Below, piece after piece: positions 34,339 to 41,820 of a DNA stretch of 64,000 bases. A model generated the notes under the pieces. The model searched no databases and was not told where the DNA came from. It saw only the letters and a program-made list of their open reading frames with translations. Every line of letters begins with the position of its first letter. The first letter of the stretch is position 1. The stretch lies in contig JACKKZ010000004.1 of the NCBI GenBank assembly GCA_024236195.1, positions 434,001 to 498,000 on the forward strand, written 5' to 3'. The DNA comes from Sphingomonadaceae bacterium (GTDB lineage Bacteria; Pseudomonadota; Alphaproteobacteria; Sphingomonadales; Sphingomonadaceae). A program made the translations under genes and the position numbers.

Positions 34339-34374
34339 AAATGGGGGCTGGCGATAATTCGCCTGCCCCCATTT
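34339..34374. terminator. Bidirectional terminator between convergent genes
   Basis: AAATGGGGGC pairs with GCCCCCATTT, and inside it GGCGA pairs with TCGCC around TAAT. The A/T ends give a T-tract on both strands. It separates the hydrolase gene from the acyl-CoA dehydrogenase gene. Confidence 0.85.
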
Positions 34375-34391
34375 GGGGTTAGCACGATCAA

Positions 34392-36197
34392 TCAGGCGAG
34401 CGTGGCAAAAGCCTCCTCGCCTAGCGCCATCATGCTTTCGCTGCCGGCTTCGATCTTGCGGCGCAGGGCACCAGCATCAGGCGTGAAGCGATCCATGTAG
34501 TAGCGAGCGGTGGCAATCTTGGCTTCATAGAAGGCCTTGTCATCACTTCCTGCTGCCAGTTTCGCCTGCGCTACCTTGGCCATGCGCAGCCACATCAGGC
34601 CGAGCGCGACAATGCCCATGATGTGCATGTAATGATGCGCGCCGGCACCCAGATTGTTGGGGTTGGTCATGGCATTCTGCATGAACCACATGGTCGCAGC
34701 CTTCTGTTGGCCCAGTGCCTTCTCCAGTTGCTCAGCCAGCGGGCCGAGCACTTCGTCGCCCTTGGCAGCAGCAATATCAGCATCGACCATGGCAAAGAAT
34801 TCCTGGATCGCCTGCCCGCCGTTCATGGCCAGTTTGCGACCGCAAAGGTCCATTGCCTGTACGCCGTTGGTACCTTCATAGATCATCGCGATCCGGGCAT
34901 CGCGAACAAACTGTTCCATGCCCCATTCTGTGATGTAGCCGTGGCCCCCATAGACCTGCTGCATGTTGGTACAGACTTCGTAGCCCTTGTCCGTACCGTA
35001 TCCCTTCAGGACCGGGGTAAGCAGGCTGATCATTCGATCAGCGGCCGCTCGTTCCTCTTCCGTTGCAGCGCTATGGGAGATGTCGATCTGCAAACCGCCC
35101 CAGAGGCTGAGTGCCCGCATAGCCTCGGTGAAGGCTTTGGCATCCATCAACATGCGGCGGACATCAGGATGGACAAAGATCGGATCGGCCTTCTCTTCAG
35201 GTTCCGCAGGACCTGTCAATGCACGCCCCTGGCGACGATCCAAGGCGTAAGTTACGGCGTTTTGATAAGCGACTTCCGCCTGTGCGAGTCCCTGAATACC
35301 AACCCCGATACGGGCGGCATTCATCATGATGAACATCGCGGCGAGGCCCTTGTTCTCCTCGCCGATCATCCACCCTTTCGCCCCGTCATAGTTCATGACG
35401 CAGGTCGCGTTGCCGTGGATGCCCATCTTCTCTTCAATCGAACCGCAGGAGAGGCTGTTGCGTTCACCCAGTGTACCATCGTCATTGACCAGAACCTTGG
35501 GCACGAGGAACAGCGAAATGCCCTTAGAGCTGTCCGGCGCGCCGGGAGTTTTGGCGAGCACCAGATGAATGATGTTTTCGGTCAGGTCGTGCTCGCCAGC
35601 CGAGATGAAGATCTTGGTGCCAGTGATTTCATAGCTGCCATCGGCCTGTGGTTCGGCTCGCGTGCGGATCATGCCAAGGTCGGTTCCGCAATGCGGCTCG
35701 GTCAGGTTCATCGTACCCAACCACTCAGCTGCAATCATCTTGGGGAGATATTTTGCCTGCTGTTCCGGGTTACCCTTGCTCATGATTGCGGACACCGCAC
35801 CGGTCGTAAGCCCCGGGTACATGGCGAAGGCCTGGTTCGCTGTCGCCATATACTCTTCGACGATCAGGCCCATCACATGCGGCAGGCCTTGCCCGCCGTA
35901 GGCTTCTGGCTGCGAGACTGTGCCCCAGCCCGATTCCTGATATGCCTTGAACGCTTCCTTGAAGCCTGCTGGCGTCGTCACGCTGCCATCGTCGTGGCGT
36001 GTACAACCCTCATGGTCGCCAACCTGGTTCAAAGGAGCAAGCACTTCAGCACAGAACTTGCCAGCTTCGTTGATCACGGCGTCCGTGATATCAGGCGTTG
36101 CGCTTTCGAACCCGGGCAGGTTGCCGTAACTTGCCAGGTCGAGCAGTTCATTGACGACGAAACGCGTGTCACGAGTTGGGGCGATATAGCTGGGCAT
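34392..36197 (-). CDS. Acyl-CoA dehydrogenase with C-terminal extra domain
   Basis: The 601-residue flavoenzyme is of the long type (DmdC/AcdA-like, about 600 residues) rather than the usual 380. FAD-binding and substrate blocks are present: EWLGTMNLTEPHCGTDLGM, KIFISAGEHDL and YGGHGYITEWGMEQFVRDARI. The catalytic Glu is in MIYEGTNGVQAMDL, and a helical C-terminal domain follows. It oxidises an acyl-CoA to the 2-enoyl-CoA; the chain is not deducible. The MerR regulator directly upstream with its palindromic operator suggests joint control with branched-chain or fatty acid breakdown. Confidence 0.92.
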   Translation of the reverse strand: MPSYIAPTRDTRFVVNELLDLASYGNLPGFESATPDITDAVINEAGKFCAEVLAPLNQVGDHEGCTRHDDGSVTTPAGFKEAFKAYQESGWGTVSQPEAYGGQGLPHVMGLIVEEYMATANQAFAMYPGLTTGAVSAIMSKGNPEQQAKYLPKMIAAEWLGTMNLTEPHCGTDLGMIRTRAEPQADGSYEITGTKIFISAGEHDLTENIIHLVLAKTPGAPDSSKGISLFLVPKVLVNDDGTLGERNSLSCGSIEEKMGIHGNATCVMNYDGAKGWMIGEENKGLAAMFIMMNAARIGVGIQGLAQAEVAYQNAVTYALDRRQGRALTGPAEPEEKADPIFVHPDVRRMLMDAKAFTEAMRALSLWGGLQIDISHSAATEEERAAADRMISLLTPVLKGYGTDKGYEVCTNMQQVYGGHGYITEWGMEQFVRDARIAMIYEGTNGVQAMDLCGRKLAMNGGQAIQEFFAMVDADIAAAKGDEVLGPLAEQLEKALGQQKAATMWFMQNAMTNPNNLGAGAHHYMHIMGIVALGLMWLRMAKVAQAKLAAGSDDKAFYEAKIATARYYMDRFTPDAGALRRKIEAGSESMMALGEEAFATLA

Positions 36198-36261
36198 GGT
36201 CAGTCCTTGCTCAAAGTAATTGGGTCAGGTCGAAGGCAGGCCTGAAACGGCTGCCAGAAGT

Positions 36262-36711
36262 TCAGATGTCGAGCTCTTCCAGCATCTTGATGAAGCCGGT
36301 CAGTTCCTTGATCGAGGAATCAATATCGGCCCGCTGCGCCTTGAGCTTGCGAACATGTTCCCGGCATTTTTCGATGGTGAAACGGCGTTGTTCCACACGG
36401 CCATCATCGAGGTCATACAGGTCGATCATTTCGCGAATTTCAGTCAGGCTGAAGCCGACATTCTTCGCCCGCATGATCCACGCGAGCCGCGCACGGTCCC
36501 GCTTGGAATACACCCGGGTAGTGCCGACACGGGCCGGCGCGACCAGCCCCTCATCCTCGTAAAAACGCAGAGCGCGGGCTGTGCAATCAAACTCCTCGGT
36601 CAGGTCCGAGATAGTAAATTGCTCTCGCTCCAGCTTGTCGGGGCGATCCAGATGGGCTCCGGCATGCTGGCGGTGCGGGCCATTGGGCTGGTTGTTGGTT
36701 GCTCCACTCAT
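36262..36711 (-). CDS. MerR-family transcriptional regulator (LiuR-like)
   Basis: The 149-residue protein has a disordered N-terminus, then a MerR winged helix (FTISDLTEEFDCTARALRFYEDEGLV, i.e. TARALRFYEDEGL as the signature), and a C-terminal coiled coil. Cysteines of metal-sensing MerR members are lacking. It resembles LiuR-type repressors of acyl-CoA degradation. A perfect 14-bp palindrome lies 19 bases upstream of its start, and an acyl-CoA dehydrogenase is the next gene downstream. It probably controls itself and that gene. Confidence 0.87.
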   Translation of the reverse strand: MSGATNNQPNGPHRQHAGAHLDRPDKLEREQFTISDLTEEFDCTARALRFYEDEGLVAPARVGTTRVYSKRDRARLAWIMRAKNVGFSLTEIREMIDLYDLDDGRVEQRRFTIEKCREHVRKLKAQRADIDSSIKELTGFIKMLEELDI

Positions 36712-36729
36712 GGAGCTGGAGATAGTATC

Positions 36730-36743
36730 CGCTTACGTAAGCG
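36730..36743. promoter_or_regulatory. Palindromic operator, LiuR-type
   Basis: CGCTTACGTAAGCG is a perfect 14-bp palindrome containing the TTACGTAA core known for LiuR-type MerR regulators. It lies just upstream of the MerR gene. A second perfect inverted repeat, GTCAAG-A-CTTGAC (36743-36755), abuts it and may hold the -35 region. Confidence 0.65.
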
Positions 36744-37151
36744 TCAAGACTTGACGGGGGCGAGAGTATCTCCGTCCAACTTGCGGTAAAAGCAGCTTCT
36801 CGCTCCGGTATGACAGGTTGGCCCTGCTGGCACGGCTCGCAGGACGAGTGCATCCTGGTCACAATCAACGAGGATTTCCTGCACTTCGAGGACATGGCCA
36901 CTGCTCTCGCCCTTCATCCAGAGCTTGCCGCGTGACCGGGAGTGAAAGTGTGCCTTGCCTGTCTCGATCGTAGCAGCCAGCGCCTGCTGGTCCATAAAGG
37001 CGACCATCAGCACCTGATTCGTATCTGCATGGGTCACGACGGCGCTGAGTAGACCCTTGTCGTCAAACTTTGGGAGGAAAGCTGTCCCCTTCTCCCTTTG
37101 CTCCTTTATGATTGCACCGGCATCGCCGGATGTGGGGACAGAAGCGGACAC
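36744..37151 (-). CDS. hisI: Phosphoribosyl-AMP cyclohydrolase
   Basis: The 135-residue enzyme performs the third step of histidine synthesis, opening the purine ring of PR-AMP. Zinc and metal residues lie in EILVDCDQDALVLRA and GPTCHTGARSCFY. The FDDKGLLSAVVTH and SRSRGKLWMKGE blocks are typical. It is a stand-alone HisI without the HisE fusion, and no other his genes are near. Confidence 0.95.
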   Translation of the reverse strand: MSASVPTSGDAGAIIKEQREKGTAFLPKFDDKGLLSAVVTHADTNQVLMVAFMDQQALAATIETGKAHFHSRSRGKLWMKGESSGHVLEVQEILVDCDQDALVLRAVPAGPTCHTGARSCFYRKLDGDTLAPVKS

Positions 37152-37256
37152 GTATATTACCTTTCAAAATCGAATGCGGCAGGGCAGCTGCGCGGTGGTT
37201 TGTTGCACGATAACCACAGATGGAAGGCAAAATCCACGCGTGATCAACATGGCACT

Positions 37257-37512
37257 TTGATGAAAGGGCGCACGGTGAGAAATACCGTCTCGCCCATACG
37301 GGCAATCCGGGACACCGGTGCCGTAAGGAGCGCCAGGTTCAGGGAATAGTCCAGAGCCGCAGCCCGCTGGGAAGCGTTGGCGCCTCAGGATGAGTGAGGG
37401 ATCGGATCCGGGTGACCATCAAGGGGGGTGGTTATCTTGGCCCTTAGGGTGGATCCTGTTAAATTCGTCACGTGGCGCCCGGGACCTCCAAAGTCTCGGG
37501 CGCTTCTTTTTG
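37257..37512 (+). ncRNA. Candidate structured small RNA with terminator, class unknown
   Basis: The 316-base gap between hisI and comF has no convincing gene. On the plus strand it shows a chain of RNA-like elements. The first stem is GCGCCA/TGGCGC (within 37327-37387), enclosing a CCAG/CTGG hairpin. The second (37404-37456) is GGATCC/GGATCC with ACC/GGT and AAGGG/CCCTT inside. A strong terminator ends it. A weak promoter-like pair, TTGATG (37257) and AAATAC (37280), would give a transcript of about 220 bases. The 3' end runs antisense into the comF tail. I cannot match it to 6S, SRP, RNase P or tmRNA by eye. Confidence 0.45.
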
Positions 37513-38283
37513 AGCCAGCTGGACGACGGGACTGGCACCCCTGGCTTCATCCAGAACCCTCGCGAAACAGGCAATAACGACATCTTGTGCGCCGGCCCGT
37601 TTGAGGGCTTTCACACAGGACGTGCTCGTTGCCCCACTGGTGAAGACATCGTCGACCAACAAGATGTTTCGTCCTTTGAGCTTGGCCTGATGGCGTGGGC
37701 TCACGGTTATCGCTCCGGCCAGCGCCTGTGCGCGGGCTTTCTTGCCCAGCCCGCCGAGGCTCGGCGTGGATTTGGTCCGTCGCAACCCATCGAGTAACAG
37801 GTCGTTCCCCCGCCCTTTCGCAATTTCCTTTGCCAGCAATGCCGCCTGGTTGTAGCCACGCCGCCACAGGCGCCAGCGATGAAGCGGGACGGGAACAACC
37901 AGCCACTCGCCTTCATAGCGGGCCAGCCGCGCCAACATCAGTTTGGACAGCATTGGGGCGAGCGCGATACGGTGACCGTGCTTGAACGCCAGCACCAGCT
38001 TGCGCGAAGCATCATTATACAATGTAGCAGCAGCAATCCCGGAATGTTTTGGCGCTTCAGCCAGGCATGGTGCGCAAATGGCACCTTCATCCATCTGCGA
38101 GCCCGAAAATGGCCTCTGGCATTTCGCGCAAGACGGCTCGCCGGGAATCTCCAGCTCTTCCCAGCACGACGAACAGAGCCCGCCCTGCTTCGCTGTCCCA
38201 CCGCCACACAGCGGGCATCGTGGCGGATAGACAAGATCCACCAGTGGAGCGAGCGAGTCTGCCAGAGCGCGAGCGATAGCCAT
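37468..38283 (-). CDS. comF: ComF family phosphoribosyltransferase-like protein
   Basis: The 271-residue protein has a four-cysteine N-terminal zinc-finger part (CPLCGG ... CSSCW ... CAKC ... CAPC). A PRTase fold follows, with VPVPLHRWRLWRRGYNQAALLA and the PRPP loop NILLVDDVFTSGATSTSC. ComF proteins are linked to DNA uptake and replication restart. The start is ATG 38283 (MAIARALAD). The last dozen residues are encoded within the antisense terminator hairpin and look unlike the family end. Confidence 0.9.
   Translation of the reverse strand: MAIARALADSLAPLVDLVYPPRCPLCGGGTAKQGGLCSSCWEELEIPGEPSCAKCQRPFSGSQMDEGAICAPCLAEAPKHSGIAAATLYNDASRKLVLAFKHGHRIALAPMLSKLMLARLARYEGEWLVVPVPLHRWRLWRRGYNQAALLAKEIAKGRGNDLLLDGLRRTKSTPSLGGLGKKARAQALAGAITVSPRHQAKLKGRNILLVDDVFTSGATSTSCVKALKRAGAQDVVIACFARVLDEARGASPVVQLAQKEAPETLEVPGAT
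37475..37511 (+). terminator. Strong plus-strand terminator inside the 3' end of comF
   Basis: GCGCCCGGGAC and GTCTCGGGCGC form an 11-bp stem (one G-T pair) with a 7-base loop, followed by TTCTTTTT. There is no protein gene upstream on the plus strand to need it. The minus-strand comF reads through the hairpin and has no T-tract on its side. Confidence 0.8.
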
Positions 38284-38337
38284 TGCCGCATGCTGCCGCG
38301 CTTGCGCTTTGCTGGCAAGGCGGGCATCGGGCGCAAC

Positions 38338-39093
38338 ATGGTCAACCGCCCACCCCCAAAGATATTCTCTGCCGCACGACTTGCCGCGATCCGGGCGCGA
38401 GCCTTGGCGTTGCAGCAGCGCGAGGATGCGGCCCGCTTCGTGTTCGACGAGATGGTCGAGGACATCCTCGAACGGCTCGCCTTCATGCGGGTTGAGCCGC
38501 GGCGGGCATTGGTGCTGGGCGACATGACCGGTCTGCTCAGCGAGGCGTTGACGCATGGCGGTGCGCAATTGTCTGCCCTGCCCGCTGGACGTTTTGACCC
38601 GCAGCAACCCTGGCCGGAGGGTGGTTTCGACTTCATCGCCAGCCTTTGCCATCTCGATACGATCAACGACTTGCCGGGCGCGCTGATCCATATGCGCTCT
38701 GCCCTCAACGAAGGAGGCCTCGCCATTGCCAGCTTCCCCGGTGCGGGAAGTCTGCCCCGCCTGCGCAGCGCCATGCTGGCGGCGGATGGCGACCGTCCAG
38801 CAGCTCGAATGCACCCGATGGTCGATACGCGCGCTGCGGCAGAACTCATGCAGCGAGCCGGTTTCACGCGGCAAGTGGTTGATATCTGCCCGCTCAACGT
38901 CTCCTACCGCTCGCTGGAGCGATTAGTCCAGGATCTACGCGGACAGAGCCTGTCCAAGGCGCTTGCCAGCCCCACCCCGCCGCTGACCAAAGCCGGTCTC
39001 GAACGAGCCCGCGCAAGCTTCATGGAGGGAGCAGACAGCGACGGCCGGGTGACCGAACGCTTCGAGCTGCTCACCCTCACGGGCTGGCGCTAG
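38338..39093 (+). CDS. BioC/NDUFAF5-like methyltransferase-fold protein
   Basis: The 251-residue product resembles the alphaproteobacterial NDUFAF5-like class of methyltransferase-fold proteins. It starts PPPKIFSAARLAAIRARA. Where motif I would be it reads RALVLGDMTGLLSEAL, and GGFDFIASLCHLDTINDLPG and the C-terminal SYRSLERLVQDLRG follow. The SAM loop is poorly conserved. Family members assist complex I assembly in mitochondria. It diverges from comF across 54 bases, a common arrangement. The start is ATG 38338; an upstream ATG at 38290 is possible. Confidence 0.8.
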   Translation: MVNRPPPKIFSAARLAAIRARALALQQREDAARFVFDEMVEDILERLAFMRVEPRRALVLGDMTGLLSEALTHGGAQLSALPAGRFDPQQPWPEGGFDFIASLCHLDTINDLPGALIHMRSALNEGGLAIASFPGAGSLPRLRSAMLAADGDRPAARMHPMVDTRAAAELMQRAGFTRQVVDICPLNVSYRSLERLVQDLRGQSLSKALASPTPPLTKAGLERARASFMEGADSDGRVTERFELLTLTGWR

Positions 39094-39096
39094 GCT

Positions 39097-41760
39097 CTAT
39101 TTCAACGCCGCCTGCGCCGCCGCCAATCGCGCGATCGGCACACGGAAAGGCGAAGCGCTGACATAATCGAGGCCGACTTCCTCGCAGAAAGCGATGCTCG
39201 CCGGATCGCCGCCATGTTCGCCGCAAATGCCCAGCTTGAGATCGCTGCGGGTCGCACGGCCGCGCTCTGCCCCCAGCTTCACCAGCTGGCCCACGCCATC
39301 CACATCAATGCTGACAAAGGGGTCGCGCGGGAAGATGCCCTTTTCGACATAGGTGGTGAGGAAGCGGCCTGCATCGTCGCGGCTCACGCCCAGCGTGGTT
39401 TGCGTCAGATCATTGGTTCCGAATGAGAAGAAGCGCGCTTCCTCTGCAATCTCGCCCGCCATCAGCGCGGCGCGCGGCAGCTCGATCATGGTTCCGACCA
39501 TGTAATCGACCGGGCAGCCGCTTTCGGCAAAGACCTCTTGCGCGACCCGGTCCACCAGCGCGCGCAGCAGTTCCAGCTCGCGCTTGGTGCCAACCAGCGG
39601 AATCATGATTTCAGGCACCGGCGCCTTGCCGGTTTCCTTGCCCACCTGGCAGGCGGCTTCGAAAATCGCGCGCGCCTGCATCTCGTAGATTTCCGGGAAA
39701 GTGATCCCCAGGCGGCAACCACGATGGCCCAGCATCGGGTTGAATTCGTGCAGCTCGTCCGCGCGTCGCTTGAGGTGATCGACCCCCAATCCGGTCACAT
39801 CAGACAGCTCTGCGAACTCAGCATCGCCATGCGGCAGGAATTCATGCAGCGGCGGGTCGAGCAGGCGGATCGTGCAGGGCAGCCCAGTCATCACTTCGAA
39901 GATGGCGACGAAATCGCTGCGCTGTTCCGGCAGCAGCTTGTCCAGCGCCGCGCGGCGACCCGCTTCGTTTTCGGCGAGGATCATCTGGCGCACCGCGCTG
40001 ATCCGGTTCGCGTCAAAGAACATATGCTCGGTGCGGCACAGGCCGATGCCTTCCGCGCCAAACTGGCGCGCCATGCGGCAATCATCGGGCGTTTCCGCAT
40101 TGGTACGCACACCCATGCGGCGATGGCGGTCGGCCCATTCCATCAGCGTACCGAAATCGCCCGCCAGCTCCGGCTCGATGGTCGGGACTTCGCCCTGCAT
40201 CACCTGGCCATTGGCCCCGTCGAGCGTAATCGTGTCACCTTCGGCGAGTTCGCGCCCGCCAATGCGCAAGCTGCGAGTCTTCATGTCGATAGAGACGCCA
40301 GACGCGCCCGACACACAAGGCCGCCCCATCCCGCGCGCCACCACGGCGGCGTGGCTGGTCATCCCGCCGCGTGCGGTCAGGATACCCTGTGCCGCGTGCA
40401 TGCCATGGATATCTTCCGGGCTGGTCTCAACACGGACAAGGATCACCTTCTCCCCGCGCTCGGCCCATTGTTCCGCTGTATCGGCATCGAGCACGATCTT
40501 GCCGCTGGCGGCACCGGGGGACGCCGGCAGGCCCACCACCATCACATCGCGCGGAGCCTCTGGATCGAGTGTCGGGTGGAGCAGCTGGTCAAGCGCCATC
40601 GGATCAACGCGCAGGATCGCTGTCTTCTCGTCGATCAGCCCCTCGCCGACCATGTCCACCGCCATCTTCAGCGCAGCCTTGGCGGTGCGCTTGCCGCTGC
40701 GGGTCTGCAGCATCCACAGCTTGCCCTGCTGCACGGTGAATTCGATATCCTGCATGTCCTTGTAATGCTTTTCCAGCAGTTCAAAGACGGCGGCCAGCTC
40801 GCAATAGGCGGCGGGCATGGCCTCTTCCATGGAGAGCGGCTTGGCTCCCGCAGCTTCGCGAGCAGCCTTGGTCAGATATTGCGGCGTGCGGATACCGGCG
40901 ACCACATCTTCGCCCTGCGCATTGATGAGATATTCGCCGTAATAGGCCTTCTCGCCCGTTGCCGGATCGCGGGTGAAGGCGACGCCGGTGGCACTGGTTT
41001 CGCCCATATTGCCGAACACCATCGCCTGCACGTTCACGGCGGTGCCCCAATCAGCGGGGATATCGTTGAGACGGCGATAGACCTTGGCCCGGTCGCTGTC
41101 CCAGCTGTCAAACACAGCGGCAATCGCGCCCCATAGCTGTTCGGTTACATCCTGCGGGAACGGCTTGCCCAGCTCCTGCTCGACAATCTGCTTATATTCG
41201 GCAACCAGCGCCTTCCAGTCATCGGCGGAGAGTTCGGTATCGGCGTAGAACCCGTTATCTTCCTTGGCGATCTCCAGCGCTTCCTCAAAAGCACCATGAT
41301 CTAGGCCAAGCACGACGTCTGAGTACATCTGGATGAAGCGGCGATAGCTGTCCCATGCAAAGCGCTCGTCACCGCTGGTGGCGGCAAGGCCCTGTACCGT
41401 CGCGTCGTTGAGGCCGAGATTGAGGACAGTGTCCATCATCCCCGGCATGGACACGCGCGCGCCGGACCGGACCGAGACCAGCAGCGGGTCCGCCGCATCG
41501 CCGAATGTCTTGCCCACGGTGGCTTCGATATGAGTCAGGGCCTCGGTTACGGCAGCGCGCAGTTCAGGGGTAAAGTCGCTGCCGCCAGCAAGATAGCTGA
41601 CGCATTCTTCGGTGGTGATGGTGAACCCCGGGGGGACCGGCAGGCCGATCTGGGCCATTTCAGAGAGGTTTGCGCCCTTGCCGCCGGTAACGGTCTTGTC
41701 CTTGGCGCGAGGATCGTCATGCTTTGCTGCACCGCCGAAAGTGTAGACCGTCTTGTTCAT
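39097..41760 (-). CDS. ppdK: Pyruvate, phosphate dikinase
   Basis: The 887-residue enzyme interconverts pyruvate, ATP and phosphate with PEP, AMP and pyrophosphate. The N-terminal ATP-grasp domain shows KGANLSEMAQIGLPVPPGF and VRSGARVSMPGMMDTVLNLG. The phosphohistidine domain shows GGMTSHAAVVARGMGRPCV, with the catalytic His. The PEP/pyruvate barrel shows GTNDLTQTTLGVSRDDAG and GICGEHGGDPASI. AGGAA six bases before the ATG at 41760 supports that start. It is a single gene downstream of glyS. Confidence 0.97.
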   Translation of the reverse strand: MNKTVYTFGGAAKHDDPRAKDKTVTGGKGANLSEMAQIGLPVPPGFTITTEECVSYLAGGSDFTPELRAAVTEALTHIEATVGKTFGDAADPLLVSVRSGARVSMPGMMDTVLNLGLNDATVQGLAATSGDERFAWDSYRRFIQMYSDVVLGLDHGAFEEALEIAKEDNGFYADTELSADDWKALVAEYKQIVEQELGKPFPQDVTEQLWGAIAAVFDSWDSDRAKVYRRLNDIPADWGTAVNVQAMVFGNMGETSATGVAFTRDPATGEKAYYGEYLINAQGEDVVAGIRTPQYLTKAAREAAGAKPLSMEEAMPAAYCELAAVFELLEKHYKDMQDIEFTVQQGKLWMLQTRSGKRTAKAALKMAVDMVGEGLIDEKTAILRVDPMALDQLLHPTLDPEAPRDVMVVGLPASPGAASGKIVLDADTAEQWAERGEKVILVRVETSPEDIHGMHAAQGILTARGGMTSHAAVVARGMGRPCVSGASGVSIDMKTRSLRIGGRELAEGDTITLDGANGQVMQGEVPTIEPELAGDFGTLMEWADRHRRMGVRTNAETPDDCRMARQFGAEGIGLCRTEHMFFDANRISAVRQMILAENEAGRRAALDKLLPEQRSDFVAIFEVMTGLPCTIRLLDPPLHEFLPHGDAEFAELSDVTGLGVDHLKRRADELHEFNPMLGHRGCRLGITFPEIYEMQARAIFEAACQVGKETGKAPVPEIMIPLVGTKRELELLRALVDRVAQEVFAESGCPVDYMVGTMIELPRAALMAGEIAEEARFFSFGTNDLTQTTLGVSRDDAGRFLTTYVEKGIFPRDPFVSIDVDGVGQLVKLGAERGRATRSDLKLGICGEHGGDPASIAFCEEVGLDYVSASPFRVPIARLAAAQAALK

Positions 41761-41820
41761 TCTATTCCTGCCCTGTCTGAACCGATGGAACACATGGAAC
41801 AGTGTCCAATGGCTGAAATG

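Noticed and set aside
34623..36245. 540-codon plus-strand frame opposite the acyl-CoA dehydrogenase
   Set aside because: The minus strand carries a complete conserved enzyme; the plus frame has biased, low-information composition.
37390..37797. 135-codon plus-strand frame over the comF end
   Set aside because: It crosses the strong plus-strand terminator and is antisense to conserved ComF motifs.
39538..41136. Long plus-strand open frame opposite ppdK
   Set aside because: It is antisense to a fully conserved PPDK, shows no family similarity and arises from high G+C codon bias.
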